A stretch of 7,711 nucleotides of DNA from Actinomycetota bacterium. Its GTDB lineage: Bacteria > Actinomycetota > Actinomycetes > Nanopelagicales > Nanopelagicaceae. The translations under genes and the position numbers were made by a program. This document shows positions 1 to 7,711 of the stretch, one piece after another. The DNA is taken from the NCBI GenBank assembly GCA_009699765.1, contig WLNN01000061.1:1-7711 (forward strand), written 5' to 3'. The notes below the pieces were generated by a model. The model saw only the letters and a program-made list of their open reading frames with translations, was not told the DNA's origin and searched no databases. Position 1 is the first letter of the stretch. Each line of letters opens with the position of its first letter.

Positions 1-2
1 AC

Positions 3-2186
3 GTAAATTCGACAACCTGGCGTGGATTTGCAATTGCAGCTGATGGCGATCAAACGATATTCACTGGTCAATTTGGTGGAGATAATGAAGCCGGTCGCAA
101 TGAAAGTCTTTTTACCGGCTCAATCTCAACCGAACTTATCGGTGTTTTTCATGATGAATTTCCAGGAAGTAGATACCAGGATGTTGCGATTTCAGATTCT
201 GGAGTAGTCAGGGCGGCCCTGAGGGGATCTACCGGAGAATTTATTCTCTCAACAGATAGTGGAGCGACCTTCACCAAAAGTAGAATATTTATGCTGCCTT
301 TAGAGCCTTCTTTTGGTTCCCAAACGGAGTACTCAGATAGCTACACAGTGCAGATTGATAATTACGACTCTGCATTCCAGTGGGCGGTCTCAGTTACATC
401 CGGAACTGCCTCAATCGATAGCAGTGGTTTGATCACAGTCAGTAATCCAGTTGGAGCATCCATGATTACAGTGACAACAAACCGCAACAGATACCCAGAG
501 GGTTCTGCTAGCAATGCATATGCTTCTTTGACAGGCAATCGGGCCAACGCAGTTTGGCAATCGATGCCCGGCAATGCGAGTAGCAATGTGTTTAACGGGG
601 GTTCGATTTTCGATGTTGCGATAAACCCAGTAAATGGCGACATTTATGTAGGTGGCTCATTTACCAACGTCAATGGCGATCCGGCCGCAGATTACATTAT
701 GCGATTTGATGGCACACAGTGGCTATCAGTTCCAGGTGGTTTTTCGAACGGCAGCGGCGAGGGCTCAAATGGAATTTTTGCGTTAGCTTTTGACGCAACC
801 GGAAAATTGTATGCCGGTGGAAAATTTGCAAATGCAGGTGGAGATGCCAACGCAGATAATTTGGCCCAATGGGACGGTACTTCTTGGTCGGCAGTAGGCC
901 AGACTTCCTTCAATGGTTCATTGCGTGCAATTGAGATCCTTGGCGACGGTCGAGTATTGGTTGGCGGTCAGTTCACTGCAGCGGCAGGCATAACTGGTGC
1001 TAACTACATTGCAGCTTGGAATGGATCGGCTTGGTCAAAGATTGGTACAACCGTTCTAACTGGCTACGTTAGATCTATGACCCATTCGCGAAATGGTGGA
1101 ATTTATATTGGCGGATTCTTTACCAACGTTGGAGGAGATTCAGATGCAGATAACGTTGTCCAACTAATCAACGGAGATTGGGCTCGCGTAGGGGTGCCAC
1201 CAACTGGCGAAAACGTTGCAGTTTCTATTGCAGTTGATGACAGCACATCAACTGACAAGCTTTATATCGGTGGTTATTTCTATTCTGATGAAATGAGTCG
1301 CCGTCTTCTAAAATGGGATGGGCAGACATGGACGGCCCCTGATATTGGTTTGAACGGTGATGTTCGCGCGCTTACATATAGCAGAAATTATGGATTATTC
1401 CTCGGTGGCTGGTTCACTAAATCAGCGAACAACAGATTTGGATCCGGCTTAGGATTGCTCGTTAATGACGTTCTTTACGGCATTGGTGATAGTAATAACA
1501 ATGGTACGGGCATGGAAGGTGCTCTCCGAAATGACGTGTATTCACTTGCGCTCACCAGCGATAATCAAATCATCGCTGCCGGTGAATTCACTTCTGTAGC
1601 GGGTGTTGCTTATACGAATAGAATCGCCCGTACTGCTTCATGGACACCACCAGTTAATTTATTGCCGACTGAGACATCAACTCCAAACGCATCTGATACT
1701 TCAACTACAATCGCAAATGCACAGGCTATTCGTGAAGCAGAAATTCGCAAACAAGCGAAAATTGATAGTGCCTTTGCGAGTATCACCAAAACCTTGAAGG
1801 CTGGTGAGACTTTTACTGTTGCACTTGCGCAAGAAGCTGAATTGGCTTGCTTTACAAGCGCTAATATTGGCTACGCTAATTCAGCACTGCTTTCAGCTTC
1901 TGTAGAAAGCCGTACTGCAAAGACCTTTATTGATGGAATTTCAAAGCGCCTCTGCATACTCAACGATCTGACATCGGCTCGTCCGCAGACAAATTCTGTG
2001 CGACAAATGGTGGATTATGGAGTGATGCCTGCTAATACTTATAAGCCAAGTCTTACATTGAAGGCACTTAGAAAGCTTCCATTAGCTAGCCGTTCTACAT
2101 ATGCAGATATTCAGGTGGCAATCGCGAAGATTCAATCTGAGTTCTTAGCTAAGAAGAAGTTGTTGGATGCCCGCTTAAAGCGTTAG
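3..2186 (+). CDS. Large secreted/surface beta-propeller protein, 5' end outside window
   Basis: The reading frame is open from the left edge, so the 727 residues visible are the C-terminal part of a longer protein. The first in-frame Met (base 291) is unlikely to be the start because homology-like sequence continues before it. Residues 1-95 end in an Asp-box (BNR) motif, LSTDSGATFT, near residue 82. Residues about 100-180 look like an Ig-like or cadherin-like beta domain with an 'IDSSGLITV' strand pattern. Residues about 185-550 hold seven repeats of the GGxFT...WDGxxW type, resembling Rax2/Kelch-like propellers. A Ser/Thr-rich linker (about 555-572) leads to a charged, probably helical domain (573-727) with two Cys. 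No LPXTG motif or terminal membrane anchor is visible. An extracellular binding or adhesion role is inferred only; no catalytic site was recognised. The gene is convergent with the small gene that ends at 2254. Confidence 0.85.
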   Translation, partial: VNSTTWRGFAIAADGDQTIFTGQFGGDNEAGRNESLFTGSISTELIGVFHDEFPGSRYQDVAISDSGVVRAALRGSTGEFILSTDSGATFTKSRIFMLPLEPSFGSQTEYSDSYTVQIDNYDSAFQWAVSVTSGTASIDSSGLITVSNPVGASMITVTTNRNRYPEGSASNAYASLTGNRANAVWQSMPGNASSNVFNGGSIFDVAINPVNGDIYVGGSFTNVNGDPAADYIMRFDGTQWLSVPGGFSNGSGEGSNGIFALAFDATGKLYAGGKFANAGGDANADNLAQWDGTSWSAVGQTSFNGSLRAIEILGDGRVLVGGQFTAAAGITGANYIAAWNGSAWSKIGTTVLTGYVRSMTHSRNGGIYIGGFFTNVGGDSDADNVVQLINGDWARVGVPPTGENVAVSIAVDDSTSTDKLYIGGYFYSDEMSRRLLKWDGQTWTAPDIGLNGDVRALTYSRNYGLFLGGWFTKSANNRFGSGLGLLVNDVLYGIGDSNNNGTGMEGALRNDVYSLALTSDNQIIAAGEFTSVAGVAYTNRIARTASWTPPVNLLPTETSTPNASDTSTTIANAQAIREAEIRKQAKIDSAFASITKTLKAGETFTVALAQEAELACFTSANIGYANSALLSASVESRTAKTFIDGISKRLCILNDLTSARPQTNSVRQMVDYGVMPANTYKPSLTLKALRKLPLASRSTYADIQVAIAKIQSEFLAKKKLLDARLKR
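603..1649 (+). repeat. Seven tandem beta-propeller repeats in the large surface protein
   Basis: Seven units start near bases 603, 771, 921, 1068, 1215, 1362 and 1536, about 49-58 codons apart. Each has a hydrophobic first strand, then a GG-aromatic core: YVGGSFTNV, YAGGKFANA, LVGGQFTAA, YIGGFFTNV, YIGGYFYSD, FLGGWFTKS and IAAGEFTSV. Most then have an Asn/Asp-rich turn and a W(D/N)GxxW strand. Seven units match a closed seven-bladed propeller. Units 5-7 are more divergent and the WDG strand is degenerate in units 4, 6 and 7. Confidence 0.8.
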
Positions 2187-2253
2187 CAAGCGCCAAAAAA
2201 TCAGGTAGAGCAATCACATTTCGAGATAAGTTCCTGCTGCGTAGTTTATTGCT

Positions 2254-2661
2254 TCAACGCTCGTTTCGTAACCTATGGTTCATGTAATCTAATTTTGCTT
2301 TAATTTCAGAGTAAGGCAAGGTGGACGCAGAAGAGTCGAAAGCTTCTTTACCTTCTTCAATAATTATGAATGATACGTTTCCTGAAGTGTAGAAAGTGCC
2401 ATCTTTGCGTTGACCGCAGTTATGAACCTTCCAGAGCCCTCGGCGATAAAACATTGGCTTATTGGAGTCAGGTTTGTGGGGGCGGAGAAATGCATCATCT
2501 TTCGCTATAAAGTAGAGTGCGAAAAAGAATCTAACCACAGGGATTTTTGCTAGCAGGTTTAATTTTTGATTCCGAACAACAGGACGTGTCTCTACTCCAA
2601 ATTCTCCGTGCGGAATGCGGTGCACGTATGACGCTATAGACTCTCGGTAGTAACTCAGCAT
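2254..2661 (-). CDS. Hypothetical protein, 135 aa
   Basis: This 135-residue protein is not recognised. Its first 45 residues are rich in basic and aromatic residues. A short hydrophobic stretch around residues 36-53 (IPVVRFFFALYFIA) is interrupted by Arg and is too weak to call a transmembrane helix with confidence. The C-terminal half alternates beta-like and charged segments and ends in a basic helix. Its ATG at 2661 overlaps the stop of the preceding secreted-protein gene by seven bases (ATGCTGA). No good Shine-Dalgarno precedes it, so translation probably depends on re-initiation after the upstream gene. It may act together with that protein, but no function can be assigned. Expression as a real gene is inferred from the overlap and the uninterrupted length. 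Confidence 0.55.
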   Translation of the reverse strand: MLSYYRESIASYVHRIPHGEFGVETRPVVRNQKLNLLAKIPVVRFFFALYFIAKDDAFLRPHKPDSNKPMFYRRGLWKVHNCGQRKDGTFYTSGNVSFIIIEEGKEAFDSSASTLPYSEIKAKLDYMNHRLRNER

Positions 2662-3089
2662 TTAAGGCTTGCTTCGTTCATCGTTGTTCTCGTTTTCCCA
2701 TTGGACATTTTATGTACTGTCTCAATTGTATAGACGAGTAAGGCATCCTTGGGTTGCCATATGCACCTTATAGAGACATTTCCAATTACTGAACCTACTC
2801 CACGAATACTCTTAGTAACTGGAGGCGTGTTTCCGCCGTCCTCTCTTGTTAAAGTTATACGAATTGAAAGCGTTCGACCAGCAGAGATTCCTTTGCAGAT
2901 GGTCCTTCCAGTTACATTAACTGTGCCGGGTAGATGCTTAGAAATATGAGGTTTCTCGGAGGTCAGAATGCAAGCTTCTATAACTAGACGCTCTTGGATG
3001 TCAAGAGAACCTGGTGGTGGATCTGCGATAGCAACAGTTTGCGATGAGATCAAAGCGGTTGCGAAAAGAATGGCTACGAACTTGTACAC
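2655..3089 (-). CDS. Small secreted protein with four cysteines
   Basis: The start chosen is GTG at 3089, giving 144 residues. It has a good Shine-Dalgarno (AAAGGAGAA) five bases upstream and puts a classical signal peptide at the N-terminus: MYK, a hydrophobic core to about residue 18, then a VAIA-D cleavage site after residue 22. A longer frame reaching ATG at 3155 would bury this signal. The mature part (about 122 residues) looks beta-rich and has Cys at 40, 65, 109 and 144 (the last residue), enough for two disulfides. The layout resembles small secreted hypothetical proteins seen in actinobacteria, but I do not recognise a named family. The gene is divergent from leuA and is followed, with a seven-base overlap, by the 135-residue gene. 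Function is unknown. Confidence 0.75.
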   Translation of the reverse strand: MYKFVAILFATALISSQTVAIADPPPGSLDIQERLVIEACILTSEKPHISKHLPGTVNVTGRTICKGISAGRTLSIRITLTREDGGNTPPVTKSIRGVGSVIGNVSIRCIWQPKDALLVYTIETVHKMSNGKTRTTMNEASLKC

Positions 3090-3092
3090 GAG

Positions 3093-3101
3093 TTCTCCTT
3101 T
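3093..3101 (-). promoter_or_regulatory. Ribosome binding site fixing the GTG start of the secreted protein
   Basis: On the minus strand AAAGGAGAA lies just before GTG 3089-3087, with five bases between AGGAG and the GTG. It decides the start in favour of the form with a signal peptide. Confidence 0.8.
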
Positions 3102-3171
3102 GAATCTAAATTCTGCGTAGCCTTCCAATTGTTGACATCTGGGTAAATCAGGCAAGCCAGAGGTAACTGTC

Positions 3172-3200
3172 TTGGCAGAGAGAGGCGTTCAGGCTAGGAT
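3172..3200 (+). promoter_or_regulatory. Sigma-70-type promoter of the leuA leader and operon
   Basis: TTGGCA (3172-3177) and TAGGAT (3195-3200) are separated by exactly 17 bases, close to the -35 and -10 consensus of the housekeeping sigma factor. A start of transcription would be expected around A3207-A3210. This falls at or within three bases of the leader-peptide ATG (3210), so the leader peptide is probably translated from a leaderless or nearly leaderless mRNA. Confidence 0.75.
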
Positions 3201-3224
3201 TACCCCACTATGAAGCTCCGCGGA

Positions 3225-5075
<1,851 letters not shown>

Positions 5076-5089
5076 CTACCCTTAGCGCC

Positions 5090-5851
5090 GTGAGTACCCA
5101 TAGCGCCACAGTCAGCAAAGGCGCCCTCTATCGTGACGAAGCGATAGTTCTGCGCACTCAAAAGCTTGGTGAAGCCGATCGCATCATCACAATGCTGACC
5201 AAAGAACATGGCCGCATTCGAGGTGTAGCAAAAGGCGTAAGACGTACTTTGTCGAAATTTGGCGCACGATTAGAGCCAGGTAGCCATGTAGATATTCAAC
5301 TTCACGTGGGTCGCACCTTCGACACAATCACACAAGTCGAAGCGCTAATGAATTACGGCGAGAAAATATCGAGTGATTACCAGCGCTGGACTATCGCACA
5401 TGCGATTCTCGAAACAGCTGAACGTTTCTCCCCTCATGAAAAAGAACCAGCACCACAAGAATTTGCACTCGTTGTCGGTGGAATGCGCGCACTCTCTGAA
5501 AACCGATATGACCCTTCACTAATTCTCGATGCATTTCTATTGCGCTCACTTTCAATCGGCGGATATGCGCCTTCGTTATCTCTTTGCTCACGTTGTGAAA
5601 AGCCAGGGCCACATCGGTACTTCTCATTAGTTGGTGGCGGTTCTGTCTGTAATGAATGTCGCCCGTCTGCTTCTGCAACTCCCGCACCTGAAACATTGGC
5701 TCTAATGGATGCGCTACTTAATTCAGATTGGGATTCTGCAACCGCAAGCGAAGGTCGAAATCGGCGCGAGGCTAGTGGATTAATTGCTGCTTACTTACAA
5801 TGGCATCTTGAACGCGGACTTAGAAGTCTGCCGATGGTGGAGCGTGCATGA
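5090..5851 (+). CDS. recO: DNA repair protein RecO
   Basis: RecO works in RecFOR recombinational repair, helping RecR load RecA onto SSB-coated single-stranded DNA and annealing strands. The start chosen is GTG at 5090 (253 residues), 14 bases after the leuA stop. It is the only start codon near the conserved N-terminal OB-fold sequence (ALYRDEAIVLRTQKLGEAD), and an upstream ATG at 4970 would lie deep inside leuA. The actinobacterial signature KGVRRTLSKFGARLEP follows. A zinc-finger pattern C166-x2-C169-x17-C187-x2-C190 is intact. No clear Shine-Dalgarno precedes the GTG, so translation may be coupled to leuA. The 3' end overlaps uppS by four bases (ATGA). The recO-uppS adjacency is also known in mycobacteria. 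Confidence 0.95.
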   Translation: MSTHSATVSKGALYRDEAIVLRTQKLGEADRIITMLTKEHGRIRGVAKGVRRTLSKFGARLEPGSHVDIQLHVGRTFDTITQVEALMNYGEKISSDYQRWTIAHAILETAERFSPHEKEPAPQEFALVVGGMRALSENRYDPSLILDAFLLRSLSIGGYAPSLSLCSRCEKPGPHRYFSLVGGGSVCNECRPSASATPAPETLALMDALLNSDWDSATASEGRNRREASGLIAAYLQWHLERGLRSLPMVERA

Positions 5852-6561
5852 GTAAGAAAAAGATTGAGGTTCCTAATCACATTGCAGTTGTGATGGATGG
5901 AAATGGGCGGTGGGCAAAACAACGTGGATTGCCACGCACGGCGGGGCATGAAGCTGGCGAGAAAGTCCTTTTTGATCTCGTAGAAGCGGCAATTGGATTT
6001 GGCGTCAAAGAGATGAGCGCATATGCATTCTCAACCGAAAATTGGAAGCGCTCACCCGAAGAAGTGAAATTCTTAATGGGATATAGCCGTGAATCACTGC
6101 GTAATCGTCGCGATCGCCTACATGAACTTGGTGTAAAAGTTAATTGGATCGGTCGCCCACAAAGACTTTGGAAATCAGTTATTGAGGAGCTGCAGGAAGC
6201 GGAAGAGCTGACGGCGAAGAATAAGAAATTTACTCTTAATATGTGCGTAAATTATGGCGGGCGTGCTGAGATTATTGATGCGGCGGCAGAGCTTGCCCGA
6301 GACGTTAAGCGAGGCAAAGTAAAAGCTGATTCCATCACCGAGAAAACTTTTGAGAAATATCTTTATGCTCCAAAGATGAGCGATGTCGATTTGTTTCTGA
6401 GATCTTCAGGAGAGCAGCGCACCAGCAATTTCTTGCCCTGGCAGGCAACGTATGCAGAGTTTGTCTTTATGGATGTCCTATGGCCAGATATGAACGCAGC
6501 CCAATTATGGAAAGCTATTGAAGAGTACTCCGAGAGAGATCGTAGATTCGGAAAAGCTTAG
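5848..6561 (+). CDS. uppS: Isoprenyl transferase (cis-prenyl diphosphate synthase, UppS family)
   Basis: The enzyme adds isopentenyl units in cis configuration to a short allylic diphosphate, making the polyprenyl diphosphate that becomes the lipid carrier for peptidoglycan and surface polysaccharides. The 237-residue protein has the full family set: catalytic D17 in MDGNGRWA, H34, the STENW loop (S62, N65, W66) with R68, and C-terminal R185, E189, R191, S193 and E204. All are offset by nine from the E. coli UppS numbering (D26, R194, E198, R200, S202, E213). Chain length (decaprenyl, undecaprenyl or shorter) cannot be read from the sequence. The start has GGAG five bases upstream, inside recO, and ATGA overlaps the recO stop. 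It is the last gene of the leuA operon. Confidence 0.96.
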   Translation: MSKKKIEVPNHIAVVMDGNGRWAKQRGLPRTAGHEAGEKVLFDLVEAAIGFGVKEMSAYAFSTENWKRSPEEVKFLMGYSRESLRNRRDRLHELGVKVNWIGRPQRLWKSVIEELQEAEELTAKNKKFTLNMCVNYGGRAEIIDAAAELARDVKRGKVKADSITEKTFEKYLYAPKMSDVDLFLRSSGEQRTSNFLPWQATYAEFVFMDVLWPDMNAAQLWKAIEEYSERDRRFGKA

Positions 6562-6563
6562 TT

Positions 6564-6607
6564 GTATCGAATTGAAAAGCTAGCGGTAGGGCCTAATTAT
6601 TCGATAC
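6564..6607 (+). terminator. Candidate bidirectional terminator (9-bp perfect inverted repeat)
   Basis: GTATCGAAT (6564-6572) and ATTCGATAC (6599-6607) are exact reverse complements separated by 26 bases. They lie between the convergent ends of uppS and tspO, the second arm inside the tspO stop region. The loop is long and AT-rich stems lack a proper T-tract: none follows on the plus strand, and only TTTT about nine bases on along the minus strand. Termination is therefore a positional inference; it could also be an RNA-stabilising stem or chance. Confidence 0.35.
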
Positions 6608-7060
6608 GTAATTGTGGGCGATAGCAGCGGCGGTAAAAAGCCAGAGTTGATATGGAATAAGCGCTATGCCAATTTTCAATGACTGTGTGAATGCGAGAGC
6701 CAATACGGGCAGAGTCATAATTGCGGTGGTCAGTAATGAAATCTCAGCAGCATGCAGATCATGCTTGGAGTAGAAAACGTATGACCAACGGAGTGCGCTA
6801 GCAATCGATATCGCAGCAAAGGCAAGAGATGCTCCAACAATAAGTGGATTTGCTCGTGATGCGATTATGTAAAGAGCAAAACCTAAGACAATAAAGTTGT
6901 AAGGCCAAATGATGCCGAAGATAAATCCTGGTGGTTGCCACGAAGGCTTCTGAAGGGATTGATACCAGCCATCAGGTCGGTTCCAGTAGTTTGCACCGAA
7001 GGCATAAACGAGCACCAGTAATATTCCGACAATCGCGCTTGCAATTCTCCAAGGAGCCAT
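6593..7060 (-). CDS. tspO: TspO/MBR family membrane protein
   Basis: TspO proteins are five-helix membrane proteins that bind porphyrins and other tetrapyrroles, and are linked to stress and light or oxygen responses in bacteria. The 155-residue sequence has five hydrophobic segments (about 5-22, 45-66, 72-96, 104-125, 128-150). Family motifs are WY..L.KPSWQPP (W32, Y33, K38, P39, P43, P44) with W52, and PYQLW...A...N (P136, Y137, W140, N150). The usual ALN..W of helix 3 reads ALRWSY here, so Asn is replaced by Arg91 or the motif is shortened. Translation begins nine bases after the zur stop, from a Shine-Dalgarno that includes part of that stop. It is probably the last gene of a ZIP-zur-tspO transcript, convergent with uppS. 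The ligand in this organism is unknown. Confidence 0.92.
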   Translation of the reverse strand: MAPWRIASAIVGILLVLVYAFGANYWNRPDGWYQSLQKPSWQPPGFIFGIIWPYNFIVLGFALYIIASRANPLIVGASLAFAAISIASALRWSYVFYSKHDLHAAEISLLTTAIMTLPVLALAFTQSLKIGIALIPYQLWLFTAAAIAHNYVSNN

Positions 7061-7064
7061 AGCG

Positions 7065-7071
7065 TCACCTT
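7065..7071 (-). promoter_or_regulatory. tspO ribosome binding site overlapping the zur stop codon
   Basis: On the minus strand AAGGTGA (7071-7065) overlaps the zur TAA (7072-7070) and lies four bases before the tspO ATG at 7060. Translation of tspO is thus likely coupled to that of zur. Confidence 0.7.
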
Positions 7072-7435
7072 AACATTTCTTACAAATGCCGAAAATTTCG
7101 GCAGTATGCCCGACATCACGAAAACCGTGATCTTCTGCGATTTTTTTGGCCCATTTTTCAATCGCGACGCCCTCAATTTCGACGGTTTCGCCGCAGCTTT
7201 TACAGACCAAGTGATGGTGGTGGTTTTCGCCACATAAGCGATAGATAGCCTCGCCATCTTCGCGACGCAATACATCAACAATCTTGTCGCCCACAAGGCT
7301 CTGAAGTGAGCGGTATACAGTGGTTAAACCAATGCTTTCACCCTCACGTTGCATTAGGCGATAGACCTCTTGCGCACTAGCAAAACCACCAGCTCGCTCC
7401 AAAGTGCTCAATACTCGAGGATTAGATCTCGACAT
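7070..7435 (-). CDS. zur: Zinc uptake regulator (Fur family, Zur/FurB type)
   Basis: This is a cytoplasmic dimeric repressor that binds operator DNA when loaded with zinc and shuts off zinc uptake genes. The start chosen is ATG at 7435 (121 residues), five bases after the ZIP stop with GGAG upstream. A longer frame from 7477 only reads through the ZIP gene's end. The winged-helix DNA-binding part includes GLTTVYRSLQ (36-45). The zinc ligands known from M. tuberculosis Zur are all conserved by spacing: D54, C68, H73, H75 (regulatory site); C78, C81, C118, C121 (structural site); H72, H74, E93, H110 (third site). The protein ends at C121, slightly shorter than the mycobacterial one. Fur, Mur and Nur are less likely because of these ligands and the ZIP neighbour. 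No Zur box was recognised in this window; the operon promoter lies beyond the right edge. Confidence 0.94.
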   Translation of the reverse strand: MSRSNPRVLSTLERAGGFASAQEVYRLMQREGESIGLTTVYRSLQSLVGDKIVDVLRREDGEAIYRLCGENHHHHLVCKSCGETVEIEGVAIEKWAKKIAEDHGFRDVGHTAEIFGICKKC

Positions 7436-7440
7436 CTTCT

Positions 7441-7711
7441 TTACTCCATGCCGTGCAAGAAGCCGACGAGAGCCCACATCACAATTACGCCGGCAATTGT
7501 TGCAAGAATTGTGTATCGGGACGAGTGGCGCGAGTGAGCCTCTGGCAAAATATGTGAAGTTGCTAAATAGATAACAATTCCGGCAAAGAGCGCCAAATAA
7601 GTAGCTACAAAGTTATCGTTGAGAATAAAAGAAGTTCCGATTACCGCACCGCTTATTCGGGCAACGGCATCGACACCTAATAGCCAAATTCCTCGCTTGC
7701 CCCACTTGCCG
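7441..7711 (-). CDS. ZIP-family metal transporter, C-terminal part (cut by window edge)
   Basis: The last 89 residues before the TAA at 7443-7441 are visible; the N-terminal part lies beyond base 7711. They show three hydrophobic helices: about residues 8-28, 35-52 and 66-84. The segment AGIVIYLATSHILPEAH matches the ZIP pattern in which a small-residue helix ends in (L/I)PEx. The final helix runs nearly to the C-terminus (GFLHGME), as in ZIP proteins. The transmembrane 4-5 metal-binding motifs are outside the window, so the metal cannot be read directly. Zinc import is inferred from zur, which starts five bases downstream and whose GGAG ribosome site lies in the last codons of this gene. The tight spacing indicates one transcript. 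Confidence 0.75.
   Translation of the reverse strand, partial: GKWGKRGIWLLGVDAVARISGAVIGTSFILNDNFVATYLALFAGIVIYLATSHILPEAHSRHSSRYTILATIAGVIVMWALVGFLHGME

Noticed and set aside
22..207. Small + strand frame of 61 codons at the left edge
   Set aside because: It lies out of frame within the surface-protein coding region, whose frame carries the Asp-box homology.
2187..2253. Terminator between the convergent genes ending at 2186 and 2254
   Set aside because: Only a weak repeat (AGCAAT/ATTGCT) with a long loop and no clean T-tract is present; not enough to call.
3132..3137. TTGACA, a perfect -35 hexamer on the + strand upstream of leuA
   Set aside because: No acceptable -10 box lies 16-19 bases downstream; the TTGGCA/TAGGAT pair further on has ideal spacing and position.
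3090..3155. Longer N-terminus for the secreted protein from ATG 3155
   Set aside because: It would place 22 polar residues before a good signal peptide; the GTG at 3089 has a strong Shine-Dalgarno.
7436..7477. zur start at ATG 7477
   Set aside because: The extra 14 residues come from the out-of-frame end of the ZIP gene; ATG 7435 gives the usual Zur length and has a ribosome site.

Overview
The window looks like a chromosomal piece of a streamlined, low-to-moderate GC actinobacterium. The LeuA is of the long actinobacterial type. RecO, UppS and a Zur closely resembling Mycobacterium tuberculosis FurB/Zur lie together, much as recO, uppS and furB do in mycobacteria. Intergenic gaps are short, genes overlap by a few bases, and one leader peptide appears leaderless. 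The base composition and the large extracellular repeat protein would fit a freshwater lineage such as Nanopelagicales (acI), but that placement is inference. No mobile element, CRISPR array, tRNA or rRNA was seen.

Layout. (1) Bases 3-2186, + strand: the 3' part of a large surface or secreted protein, with an Asp-box segment, an Ig-like segment, a seven-repeat beta-propeller and a helical C-terminal domain. Its start is outside the window. (2) Bases 2254-3089, - strand: two overlapping small genes, a secreted four-cysteine protein followed by an unrecognised 135-residue protein. (3) Bases 3172-6561, + strand: a strong promoter, a 14-codon leucine-rich leader peptide, a structured leader RNA, then leuA, recO and uppS packed as one probable operon. 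(4) Bases 6593-7711, - strand, convergent with uppS: a ZIP-family metal transporter (cut by the right edge), zur and tspO, again tightly packed.

How they work together. leuA commits carbon to leucine, and the leader should sense leucyl-tRNA supply. Because recO (DNA repair) and uppS (cell-wall lipid carrier synthesis) follow leuA with a 14-base gap and a 4-base overlap, their transcripts probably pass through the same leader. The ZIP-zur pair is a zinc uptake and sensing unit, with a TspO/MBR membrane protein translationally linked to it.

The most interesting element is the leuA leader. Two of its leucine codons (CTC CTA, 3225-3230) are the exact complement of the leuA Shine-Dalgarno (TAGGAG, 3348-3353). 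All other predicted stems nest inside that pairing, and there is no T-tract terminator. This suggests translational control in which a ribosome stalled on the leucine codons uncovers the leuA start.
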